A stretch of 64,000 nucleotides of DNA from assembly GCF_014201145.1 (NCBI RefSeq), contig NZ_JACHDP010000001.1, positions 5,766,001 through 5,830,000 on the forward strand, read 5' to 3'. The DNA comes from Micromonospora parathelypteridis. GTDB lineage: Bacteria; Actinomycetota; Actinomycetes; Mycobacteriales; Micromonosporaceae. This document shows, piece by piece, positions 25,952 through 33,739 of this stretch. The translations under genes and the position numbers were made by a program. The notes below the pieces were generated by a model that saw nothing but the letters and a program-made list of their open reading frames with translations, had not been told where the DNA came from and did no database searches. Numbering within the stretch: the stretch's first letter is position 1; each line of letters begins with the position of its first letter.

Positions 25952-26137
25952 CCGAGCGGATCACGGCTTCGCCTTCAACATCGCGGCCGGCGCGTACATC
26001 CGACCGAGTATGTGCGGTGGCTGGCAGATCCGGAGCCCGGCCATTCGCTGATTGTCCAGGCGAAGTACATCGTCTGCTGGATGCCGGCGGCCGTCCGCCA
26101 GAGGGCTCGTTTGCTACCCGGCCCTAGCGTGGCATGA
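25948..26137 (+). pseudogene. remnant of a small gene coupled to the ROK kinase
   Basis: GTG 25948 overlaps the kinase stop (GTGA) and opens a frame that loses sense at once, but protein-like text appears in the other frames: GFAFNIAAGAYIRP, then TEYVRWLADPEPGHSLIVQA-KYIVCWMPAAVRQRARLLPG to TGA 26135. This looks like a short coupled gene broken by frameshifts. No family recognised. Confidence 0.3.
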
Positions 26138-26173
26138 GGACCTTGTGGACACCGGTCGGAAGGCGCGCCAGCG

Positions 26174-27748
26174 ATGCGACGACGGTACGGAACAGTCCAC
26201 GAACTGCTACGCCTGGTGCGCGAGACCGGGACGGCCGGCACCTGGGCGGGCGATCGGCGAATCGTCCTCGCGGCAGAGCAAGTGTTCGGCGCTGCTGCCA
26301 TCCGGCGGTTGGGCGCTGAGCACTGGTTCGTCAACTTCTCGGTCGCGGTCACGACCTGCTGGATTCTCTCCGAGTTGGAGGAGGACGAGTACCTGGCCGG
26401 CCGTGATGTGGAGTTCCCGGTCGACGTCGGGGCGCTGCGGATCGACTGGCGAGTTGAGCCTAAGGCGCTGCGCGCGCTCGTCGATCACACGAGCGAGCTG
26501 GCCTGCACCGACGGCCTACCGGCGTCGGTGCGGTCACTCGCGGGCTTCATTGCCCGGCGACACCTGCCGCAAAGTGTGGGCGCGGCGGCGAACGCGGCGC
26601 GCCGCGAGCTGCTCACCGGACGGCCGACCGCCGAACCCGGCGACCTGCCCGACCTGTCGAGCGCATCCGCCGTCATCGACTGGATCGCACAGGCGTCGCG
26701 CCGAGGGCCCCAGCTGCGACTGTCGTACTTCGGCGGCCCTGACCTCGCCGACGTCGGGGTCCTCGGTGATCGCGTCGCGACCAAGGGCGGTACCCCCTAC
26801 GCCGCGGCGTTGAACCACTTCATCGAGTTCGGCTACGCCCAGCTTTGGGAGCACCCCGAGGCCGATGCGTTGCGCGAGGTACTGACCGACGCCTACGACT
26901 GGGTCGATGCCTACGAGCAGAAGCGCGCCCCGACGCCTATGCGCGGCGGGGCTGTCTTCAACCAGGCGCAGGATGCCTACCTTCGGCAGATCGTCATCGG
27001 CCGGATCTGCAAGGTGCTGGTCGGGCGCAGTGGCTGGATGCAGTACTGGAGCTTTACGAACAAGGGCACACTGCTCGCCTTCGCGGCCCAGGTGCGAGCC
27101 CGCGCCGTGACCGCGCGGACCCGGGAACTCGCCGACCTGCTGGCCCGGCTGATGGTGCGCCAGATCGTTCAGCGCAACCGAAACCGCGAGCACCAGCGTG
27201 CGCTGCGTCATCAAATGGACAAGGCGCCGGCCTTCAGGCGACAGCTTCTGCGCAGGGTCAGCCCAGAGGCCGCGGTCGTCGGTGCCGCGGTGGGCGCCAC
27301 AGGCAGTGCCATTCCTCCGTGGCTGGTGACCGCGCTCGGCGCGGTAGCGCTCTTCTTCGTCGCGCTGCGAATTCGGGCCGCCCGGCGCCGGTCAGGATTC
27401 CTGGTTCCGCCCTATCAGCGTGGCCTGGCCACGGTGAGTGTGCTCCTGGCCCTGGCGTACACACTGCCGATGGCCGTGACGGGCATCCTCGTCATCAGCG
27501 GTGAGGGCATCGGGTGGGCATGGGCGACCTCGACGGCGACAGGTCTGTTGGCGTTCACCCTCGTCGTGGCCGGGCTGGTCCGCGTTCCCAGCCGGCCTCA
27601 GTTGCTGATGTCCGACCTGGTCCCAGAGGTCGAGGGCGTGCCTCCGTATGTCACTGACGCCGGGAAGCAAGACCTCGATCTCTGGCAGGAAGCACTCACC
27701 GTCGTGGTCGACACCCCCCGACACCCACGGCCGACCCCGTCACGGTAA
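26174..27748 (+). CDS. membrane protein of unknown function
   Basis: 524 residues. The first 370 are soluble-looking and mixed-charge, rich in W/Y (LGAEHWFVNFSVAVTTCWIL, LNHFIEFGYAQLWEHPEAD, GRSGWMQYWSFTNKG). The rest holds three or four membrane helices (PPWLVTALGAVALFFVAL, VSVLLALAYTLPMAVTGIL, STATGLLAFTLVVAGLV) and a soluble tail. No known domain recognised and no catalytic motif seen. Stands alone, ending against the convergent aminopeptidase with a shared hairpin terminator. Confidence 0.72.
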   Translation: MRRRYGTVHELLRLVRETGTAGTWAGDRRIVLAAEQVFGAAAIRRLGAEHWFVNFSVAVTTCWILSELEEDEYLAGRDVEFPVDVGALRIDWRVEPKALRALVDHTSELACTDGLPASVRSLAGFIARRHLPQSVGAAANAARRELLTGRPTAEPGDLPDLSSASAVIDWIAQASRRGPQLRLSYFGGPDLADVGVLGDRVATKGGTPYAAALNHFIEFGYAQLWEHPEADALREVLTDAYDWVDAYEQKRAPTPMRGGAVFNQAQDAYLRQIVIGRICKVLVGRSGWMQYWSFTNKGTLLAFAAQVRARAVTARTRELADLLARLMVRQIVQRNRNREHQRALRHQMDKAPAFRRQLLRRVSPEAAVVGAAVGATGSAIPPWLVTALGAVALFFVALRIRAARRRSGFLVPPYQRGLATVSVLLALAYTLPMAVTGILVISGEGIGWAWATSTATGLLAFTLVVAGLVRVPSRPQLLMSDLVPEVEGVPPYVTDAGKQDLDLWQEALTVVVDTPRHPRPTPSR

Positions 27749-27810
27749 CCAGCCTCGGTGGCGTAGCTCTGACCGACTTTCGAGCGGTACAAGCTACCTC
27801 CAGCGAGAAT

Positions 27811-27842
27811 CCGGGGGCTTCCCGCTCGTGGGAAGCCCCCGG
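27811..27842. terminator. strong bidirectional hairpin
   Basis: CCGGGGGCTTCCC and its exact complement around a six-base loop (GCTCGT), 13-bp stem, between convergent stops at 27748 and 27865. Confidence 0.85.
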
Positions 27843-27864
27843 ACTCTCCTGATGGGCGCTGTTG

Positions 27865-29472
27865 TTACTGGAGCCAGTCGCCCTGAGCGGTCATCGGGAC
27901 GGCCGCCGATCGGGTCGCCACTGCCGCCGCTGCCGGGCGGGCTGGGATGGTGGAGGTGTCCTGTGCGAACGTGGCGACGGCGGTCGCGATGGCGTCAGCG
28001 TTCGTGTCGATCGCGAATGTGTTGACGTTGCCGAACAGGCGGTACTCCTGCCGGAGTTGGCGGTAGAGGTCGGCGTCGGCGCCGTTGCGTTCCGGCGCAA
28101 GGCTGTCGCATGGCGCGTGGTAGCACGGGTCGTACTGGGCGCCGGCGACACCGCCCCAGAGCGCGACGTCCGCCTCGGTCTTGCGTACCTCGGCCCCGGT
28201 GAAGAGGCCACCGGCCGGGATGCCGGTCGCGATGAACGGACCGTAGTCGGACCGGCCTGTGAAGTCCGCGGCGGCGGTGGCCTCGCTGCGAGACGCGAAG
28301 AACCGCTGGAAGACTGCCTCGATCTGGGCTGAGCCGACCGGTCCGGGACCGGAGCCTTCGCCAGCCGAGTCGTCGCCGTCATACACGCCGAAGGTGTAGT
28401 TGGGCGAGCCGATCATGTCGAAGTTGAGGTAGAGGGCGATCTTGGCCTGCTCTTCCGCCGTCAGGTTGCTGACGTAGAACGTCGAGCCGACCAGGTTGGA
28501 CTCCTCGGCGCCCCACCAGGCGAACCGGACCTTGTTCTTCGTCTTGATGTTGCGCATCTGGAGGGCGACCTCGAGGATGCCGGCGCTGCCAGACCCGTTG
28601 TCGTTGATGCCGGCGGTGTCGGGTTCGGAGTCGAGGTGGGCGCCGACCGTCACGACCTCGTTCGGGTCGCCGTGCCGCGACTCGGCGATGACGTTCTCGG
28701 TGTCACGGACCTCGGCGATGGTCTCGGTCGTGATCGTCACGTTGAGGTTCGGCGTGCCGTTGAACGCGACCCCGCGGGGGTACGACACCGAGATGGCTGG
28801 GATGCCGACCGGGTTGCCCAAGGTGCCGAGGAAGAGGTCCTGGCGGTCGGGAGCGGCGGTGTTGCCCTGGTTCATGAGGATCACGCCTGTCGCCCCGGCT
28901 GCTTCGGCGTTGGCGACCTTCTGCCCGAACGGGCAGGTGCCGCGTTGCAGCAGGGCGATGTTGCCGTTGACCGCGGTGGTGAAGTCGCTCGCCTCGCACC
29001 CGGAGGTGCTGCTGTTCGGCGTGGTCAGGGCGAGGTCGACGGGCACGACCAGGCCGGTGGTGGTGCCGTTGCCCGAGCAGTCCATCACGTCGTAGTCGAC
29101 TTGGTCGGCGTAGGTCGTCGGGGTGGGTGCGTTCTGCACGAACGACGAGCCGGTGTCCTCGCAGAAGTTGAACTGGAACGGTTGACGGGTCACGTGGTAT
29201 CCGGCGAGCCGCATCATCGTCGCCACGTAGTCGGCGCTGCGGTCGTATCCGGGCCCGCCGGACGCGCGGTTGCCGCCGTTGAGCGAAGCGATCGCCTGAA
29301 GTGCGACGAGGTGCCGCAGAACGCCGGAGAGCGTGACGGACTTGGTCAGCTTCTCCACACTGTTATTGCTGGACGTCGCCTGCGCGGGTGTGGCGACGGC
29401 GAATGTCCCCAGCAACACCGCCACGGCGGCGACGCCGCCAAGGCGTCGTACTAACAACCCAGACACCACCAT
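27865..29472 (-). CDS. secreted M28 zinc aminopeptidase with PA domain
   Basis: 535 residues from ATG 29472, preceded by GGAGGACAC. Signal peptide through AVATPAQA. A protease-associated (PA) insert (about 110-245, with GVILMNQGNTAAPDRQ) precedes the M28 catalytic domain. Zinc ligands and catalytic residues are in GAHLDSEPDTAGINDNGSGS (H279, D291), WWGAEESN, LNFDMIGSPN and the C-terminal PCYHAPCDSL. Resembles the secreted leucine-type aminopeptidase of Streptomyces griseus. Liberates N-terminal hydrophobic residues from extracellular peptides. The frame is open upstream but that part is not protein-like. Confidence 0.93.
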   Translation of the reverse strand: MVVSGLLVRRLGGVAAVAVLLGTFAVATPAQATSSNNSVEKLTKSVTLSGVLRHLVALQAIASLNGGNRASGGPGYDRSADYVATMMRLAGYHVTRQPFQFNFCEDTGSSFVQNAPTPTTYADQVDYDVMDCSGNGTTTGLVVPVDLALTTPNSSTSGCEASDFTTAVNGNIALLQRGTCPFGQKVANAEAAGATGVILMNQGNTAAPDRQDLFLGTLGNPVGIPAISVSYPRGVAFNGTPNLNVTITTETIAEVRDTENVIAESRHGDPNEVVTVGAHLDSEPDTAGINDNGSGSAGILEVALQMRNIKTKNKVRFAWWGAEESNLVGSTFYVSNLTAEEQAKIALYLNFDMIGSPNYTFGVYDGDDSAGEGSGPGPVGSAQIEAVFQRFFASRSEATAAADFTGRSDYGPFIATGIPAGGLFTGAEVRKTEADVALWGGVAGAQYDPCYHAPCDSLAPERNGADADLYRQLRQEYRLFGNVNTFAIDTNADAIATAVATFAQDTSTIPARPAAAAVATRSAAVPMTAQGDWLQ

Positions 29473-29818
29473 GTGTCCTCCAATCGGAATCGGCTGCGAT
29501 ATCCAGCAATCTAAGTTCGTCGCTGGTAGTGCGAAATGGGCCACGCGGCCCATAACCGCCTGCAGGTACGCGGCTCGGCGACAACGTTCGGCTGGCTCGT
29601 GTCCTGGACGCGAACGGCGCTGACCGCCACAGCAAGCGGTCCCCGCTACACGCGGCCGGTCCTGGCGGCCGCGGTCGAAGGGGCCGCCGGCAAGGTGCCG
29701 GCCGGCCGCATGACCATTGCCGCAAGATGGTGACGTCGTCGACGCGTGCGCGACGTGCGTAGACGTGTGGCGAGTCGTCCTGGGGGTTAAGGGGTCGTCG
29801 GGCTGCTGTTCTGGCTCA

Positions 29819-29907
29819 GTGGATCTGATGCGGCTCAGTAAGGTTGACATCTTGGATCGGTGGATCTGATGCTGGCCAGGTCAACGCGACGGCCCGGCAT
29901 CAGATCC
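29819..29907. repeat. three copies of GGATCTGATGC in a promoter-sized region
   Basis: GTGGATCTGATGC at 29819-29831 and 29860-29872, and the 11-base core inverted (GCATCAGATCC) at 29897-29907. A TTGACA hexamer lies at 29844-29849 between them. Just upstream of the small gene at 29937, so it may be its control region; also compatible with a mobile-element scar. The remainder of 29473-29818 shows nothing recognisable. Confidence 0.5.
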
Positions 29908-29936
29908 GATGACCCGTGATCGATAGAGGGACCTGC

Positions 29937-30254
29937 ATGGCCGAATCTATGTTGCCTCCCTCACCGCCAGCGGTAGCGTGGCGGATCGAGCTGCGTGGCA
30001 TGTACAACTATGCGCTGATCAACGTCGGGGTTGAGACGGCAACCGGAGTGCAGCGGATTCCGACCGGTGAAATTTCCGACGGATTTGTTGATCTCGACGT
30101 GGGTGACGGACGGGTGCTCCCTGGCGGCGAACTGGAGATAACGGCCGCATGGTCGCTCGTGCCGGTCGCCCCAAGTCGGGAGCTGTTCCTGACGTGGGAT
30201 GGGCAGTCCGATCCGCTCGCCGTGCCGATACCTCTGGTGGGGTACTCCTACTGA
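29937..30254 (+). CDS. hypothetical protein, 105 residues
   Basis: From ATG 29937 (GAGGG ribosome site): MAESMLPPSPPAVAWRIEL, then beta-rich text with YNYALINVGVETATGVQRIP, FVDLDVGDGRVLPGGELEI and RELFLTWDG. No signal peptide. Looks like a single small beta-sandwich domain. No family recognised. Confidence 0.55.
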   Translation: MAESMLPPSPPAVAWRIELRGMYNYALINVGVETATGVQRIPTGEISDGFVDLDVGDGRVLPGGELEITAAWSLVPVAPSRELFLTWDGQSDPLAVPIPLVGYSY

Positions 30255-30673
30255 ACCTGATGCGGCCGACGTCGCCGCGTCGCCCGTGGTCCTCCCGGGT
30301 GAAGCCGGGCTCGCGAATACCGGCCGTGGTCGGACGATCGGCAAGCTCAACGAAGAACGCGGTGACCATCAGGACGGCGTGCGCGGCCTGGAGCCGCTCG
30401 CTGCGGTCGTGGCGCCGCGGCCCGCGTACTGAATCGTGGCCCTGACCAGTCCGCTGAGCCTGACCACCTCGGCCTTGGCGTCGAAGCCAAGGCCAGCGCC
30501 GGCTGGTACCGCAATGTGATCAGGGCTAACGGCCTCATCTGACGCGCCGTCGGCGGCGATGGCGAGGAAGAAGCGCGACGACGGACCGGGCAGCACGCCC
30601 GGACCGGAAAAGAATCCGGTCCGGCACCAATCCGGCGGCCGCCCCGCGTCGAATCCCTCCCGACAGCACCTGA
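30255..30673. other. 420-base intergenic stretch with a hairpin
   Basis: No supportable gene. A perfect 10-bp hairpin CCGGACCGGA-AAAGAA-TCCGGTCCGG lies at 30599-30624, upstream of the surface-protein/sortase genes. It could be a terminator of the preceding transcript or a leader element. Confidence 0.45.
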
Positions 30674-30709
30674 ATGCCAACGCCGATCCGGCGGAGACGG
30701 AGATTTGTT

Positions 30710-31498
30710 GTGAGAATGTCCCGAGCCCTGCTCGCCATACCCGCGGCCGCGATGTTCCTAGCGTTCCCGGGCGTCGCACACGCGGACGAGAGCGTGCAGG
30801 TCCAGTTGCAGGACCTCAACGAGACCGGCGCCACCGGGACCGCGACATTGACCGCGACGAACGGCGGTGACCTGAAGGTCATGATCCGGTCGAAAGGCAT
30901 GACGCCGAACTCGCCGCACGCCCAGCACGTGCACGGCGCGGCCAACGGCATGGACTTCCACTGCCCGGACAAGTCCGCCGACACCAACGGCAACGGCTAC
31001 GTCAGCACCGAAGAGGGCCTGCCGATGTATGGCGACATCTTCATCTCGCTGACCACCACCGGGGACACGACCAAGGCCAGCGGCCTGGCGGTGGACCGGA
31101 TGCCGAAGGCCGACGCGCAGGGCAACCTCAGCTACGAGCGCACCATCCCCGCCTCGGACCTGCCCAAGGGCACGATCGAGCATCTGAAGGACCTGCACCT
31201 CGTGCAGCACGGCATCGACGCCAACAAGAACGGCAAGTACGACATGGAGGCGCTCGGCGAGTCGACGTTCGCCAAGTCCATCGGCGTCAACGGCATCCCC
31301 GCAGAGGCCACCGACCCCGCGACGTGCGGCATGGTCAGCGGCGCGGCCGCCGGGTCCGTTCCTGCGGGAGGCGTCGCCACTGGTGACGGCAGCACTGCTG
31401 GTGGATCGCCGATGATGATGTACACCGTCGGTGGCCTCGCGCTGCTTGGCGCCGCCGGTGCGGTCGTCGCGCGTCGCCGGTTCGCCGGCGAGCGCTGA
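30710..31498 (+). CDS. secreted, membrane-anchored CHRD-like protein with calcium-loop motifs
   Basis: About 262 residues. Start is GTG 30710 (or ATG 30716); signal peptide MSRALLAIPAAAMFLAFPG ends at AHA. Text such as SPHAQHVHGA...MDFHCPD and HLKDLHLVQHGID is like CHRD / superoxide-dismutase-like secreted proteins. Two EF-hand-like loops are visible: DTNGNGYVSTEEG and DANKNGKYDMEALGES. After a Gly/Ser linker the C-terminus is a membrane helix (MYTVGGLALLGAAGAVVA) and RRR tail, shaped like a sortase substrate, but with no LPxTG. The class F sortase gene begins 16 bases downstream. Confidence 0.75.
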   Translation: MRMSRALLAIPAAAMFLAFPGVAHADESVQVQLQDLNETGATGTATLTATNGGDLKVMIRSKGMTPNSPHAQHVHGAANGMDFHCPDKSADTNGNGYVSTEEGLPMYGDIFISLTTTGDTTKASGLAVDRMPKADAQGNLSYERTIPASDLPKGTIEHLKDLHLVQHGIDANKNGKYDMEALGESTFAKSIGVNGIPAEATDPATCGMVSGAAAGSVPAGGVATGDGSTAGGSPMMMYTVGGLALLGAAGAVVARRRFAGER

Positions 31499-31514
31499 GC
31501 CGGACGCATTCGTC

Positions 31515-32201
31515 ATGGACACCGGCGATACACCAGTGCCGGCCGGCCGCCGTCGGGGGCGTTTCACGCTCCTGGCGGTGGTCGGCATCCTCACCGTGAC
31601 GGCGGCCGTGACGATCGGTCTCGCCGTCGCCGGCCCGGACGGGGAGCCACCTCGACCCGACGCGTCCGCTGCGGCACCAGCCGCGAACGCGTCGCCCGTC
31701 CCGGCGACCAAGCCGGGCGAGTTGACCGCAGGGCCTCTGATGGCCAGCTCGACACCGAGGCGGGTGTCGATCCCGTCGCTGAAGGCCACCGCGGCGATCG
31801 TCACCCTCGGCCTGCAGGCCGACGGCGCGATGCAGGTGCCGGACAACGCCACCGAGGTCGGCTGGTTCACCAAGGCGCCGGCGCCCGGGGCGCTCGGCCC
31901 GGCCGTGCTGGCCGGCCACGTCAACTGGAAGGGCCGCCGGGGGACGTTCTTCGACCTGGGCAAGCTGGCCGTCGGCGCCGGGATCACGGTCGACCGTCAG
32001 GACGGCAGCACCGCGATGTTCACCGTCACGAAGGTCGAGCAGTATCCCAAGGACCGATTCCCGACCGATGAGGTGTACGGGGCGACCAACCACGCCGCGC
32101 TGCGCCTGATCACCTGCGGCGGAGAGTTCGACGACACCACGCAGCACTACCGCGACAATGTCATCGTCTACGCCCGCCTCGCGCACGCTCATCCCGCCTG
32201 A
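31515..32201 (+). CDS. class F sortase
   Basis: 228 residues. N-terminal membrane helix (FTLLAVVGILTVTAAVTIGLAVAG) and Pro/Ala-rich linker, then a compact sortase beta-barrel. The catalytic triad is H135 (LAGHVNW), C201 (LITCGG) and R213 (HYRDNVIVYA). Sortases cut a sorting signal and join surface proteins to the cell envelope; class F is an actinobacterial group. Placed between a surface protein and SigK/RskA, so its expression may be under SigK. An LPVTG protein encoded at 57.3 kb is another possible substrate. Confidence 0.9.
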   Translation: MDTGDTPVPAGRRRGRFTLLAVVGILTVTAAVTIGLAVAGPDGEPPRPDASAAAPAANASPVPATKPGELTAGPLMASSTPRRVSIPSLKATAAIVTLGLQADGAMQVPDNATEVGWFTKAPAPGALGPAVLAGHVNWKGRRGTFFDLGKLAVGAGITVDRQDGSTAMFTVTKVEQYPKDRFPTDEVYGATNHAALRLITCGGEFDDTTQHYRDNVIVYARLAHAHPA

Positions 32202-32254
32202 CGATCGAGTACGCGTCGGCGGCGCATCGAACCGTCGCCAGCACAGGAGAGGAC

Positions 32255-32881
32255 ATGCCGAGAATGAGCGGTGACCCGGAACAGGCGCGGCGGTTGCGGT
32301 CGGTGCCTCCGGACGCCGTGAGCCCGCCGAGCACCGACGAGTTGCTGTCTCGTGTGGCGCGTGGTGACGAGGCGGCGTTCGCGATGCTGTACGACGCTGT
32401 GGCGGGCAGGGTCCTCGGGCTGACCCGTCGCGTGGTGCGCGACCCGGCGCAGGCGGAGGAGGTGACGCAGGAGGTGATGGTCGAGGTGTGGCGCACCGCC
32501 GGCCGCTTCGACGCCGGTCGCGGCTCGGCCTCCGCGTGGATCCTCACCATGGCCCACCGCCGGGCGGTGGATCGGGTACGCGCCGAGCAGGCCCACACCA
32601 ACCGCGCTTCGCGGGTCGCCGCGACCGAGACGCACGTTCCCTATGACGAGGTGGTCGAGGACGTCACCGCCCGATTGGAGCGGGAGCAGGTCCGTCGGTG
32701 CCTGGGCCGGTTGACGCCGGTCCAACGAGAGGCGGTGACCCTGGCCTACTACGGCGGCCACACCTACCGCGAGGTCGCCGAGAAGTTGCAGACGCCGCTG
32801 CCGACGGTGAAGACACGGATGCGTGACGGGCTGATCCGGATGCGCGACTGCCTGGGCATCGAGATGGAGGGACGGGCATGA
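32255..32881 (+). CDS. sigK: ECF RNA polymerase sigma factor, SigK type
   Basis: 208 residues. Region 2 (DEAAFAMLYDAVAGRVLGLT ... EEVTQEVMVEVWRTAGRF, ILTMAHRRAVDRVR) and region 4 (LTPVQREAVTLAYYGGHTYR-EVAEKLQTPLPTVKTRMRDG). Overlaps the RskA-type anti-sigma gene by ATGA, the classic SigK arrangement. Released after proteolysis of the anti-sigma factor, it would drive this surface/oxidative-stress operon. Confidence 0.92.
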   Translation: MPRMSGDPEQARRLRSVPPDAVSPPSTDELLSRVARGDEAAFAMLYDAVAGRVLGLTRRVVRDPAQAEEVTQEVMVEVWRTAGRFDAGRGSASAWILTMAHRRAVDRVRAEQAHTNRASRVAATETHVPYDEVVEDVTARLEREQVRRCLGRLTPVQREAVTLAYYGGHTYREVAEKLQTPLPTVKTRMRDGLIRMRDCLGIEMEGRA

Positions 32882-33609
32882 ACGCCGATGTTCACACCCT
32901 CGTTGGTGCGTACGTCCTCGACGCGGTCGACGACCTCGAGAGGGTGGCGTTCGAGCGGCACCTGGCCGAGTGCGAGCCGTGTCGCGTCGAGGTGGCCGAG
33001 CTGCGGGAGACCGTCACACGGCTCGCCGACGACACGGTCGTCGAGGCCACACCGCCGGGGCTGCGAGAGCGGACCCTCGCCCAGGCGGCCCGGACCCCGC
33101 AGCTGCGCGTCAGCGTCCCGGGTGCCAGCGACAGACGGCAGGCAGGCAGGTGGCGTCGGCTCACCGTGGCCGCCGCCGCAGCGGTCCTCGTGGCGGGTGG
33201 GGCGAGTGCGGTGACCTGGACCGTGAGCAACGATCGGATCAGCGACGAGCAGGCCAGCAGCGACCAGGCCCGGCAGATCGCCGCAGTGCTCGACGCCCCG
33301 GACGCCCGGGTGTTCGAGCGGTCGCTGGAGCCCGGCGGCGCCGCGACCGTGGTGGTGTCCCGTGAGCGCGACCGAAGTGTGGTGTTGCTGCGTGATCTGC
33401 CCGATCCCGGCCCCGGGCGGATCTACGAGCTGTGGCTCATCCGTGACGCCGAGCCGGCCCGCTCGGTGGGGCGACTCGCCGAGGGGGTCAGGGCGACAAC
33501 CACGGTCATCGGTCCCGTCGCGCAGGCGGGCACGTTCGGGGTGTCCAACGAACCGGTCGGCGGCTCCGTCGCCCCCACCCGAATCGTGGGCACGGTCGAG
33601 CTGAGCTGA
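32878..33609 (+). CDS. rskA: membrane anti-sigma-K factor RskA
   Basis: 243 residues. The N-terminal zinc-binding anti-sigma domain has H28-x3-C32-x2-C35 (HLAECEPC). A single membrane helix follows at about residues 96-118 (TVAAAAAVLVAGGASAVTW), then an extracytoplasmic RskA domain (LEPGGAATVVV, GRIYELWLIRD). Sequesters SigK at the membrane until it is cleaved. A two-part hairpin follows the stop. Confidence 0.92.
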   Translation: MNADVHTLVGAYVLDAVDDLERVAFERHLAECEPCRVEVAELRETVTRLADDTVVEATPPGLRERTLAQAARTPQLRVSVPGASDRRQAGRWRRLTVAAAAAVLVAGGASAVTWTVSNDRISDEQASSDQARQIAAVLDAPDARVFERSLEPGGAATVVVSRERDRSVVLLRDLPDPGPGRIYELWLIRDAEPARSVGRLAEGVRATTTVIGPVAQAGTFGVSNEPVGGSVAPTRIVGTVELS

Positions 33610-33610
33610 T

Positions 33611-33648
33611 GCCGGGCCGGCAACGGTCACACCGTCGGCCGGCCCGGC
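33611..33648 (+). terminator. nested hairpin after rskA
   Basis: GCCGGGCCGGC pairs perfectly with GCCGGCCCGGC, with an inner ACGGT-CAC-ACCGT stem. Begins right after the rskA stop and ends the SigK operon. Confidence 0.75.
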
Positions 33649-33739
33649 CCGTTCGCTATCCCGACACCATTCGCTGCGGCAGTCGGTGTCCTTCTCGTCG
33701 CCGACCCATCCGTGCGGCGTTCCGCTCCGAATCACTCAC

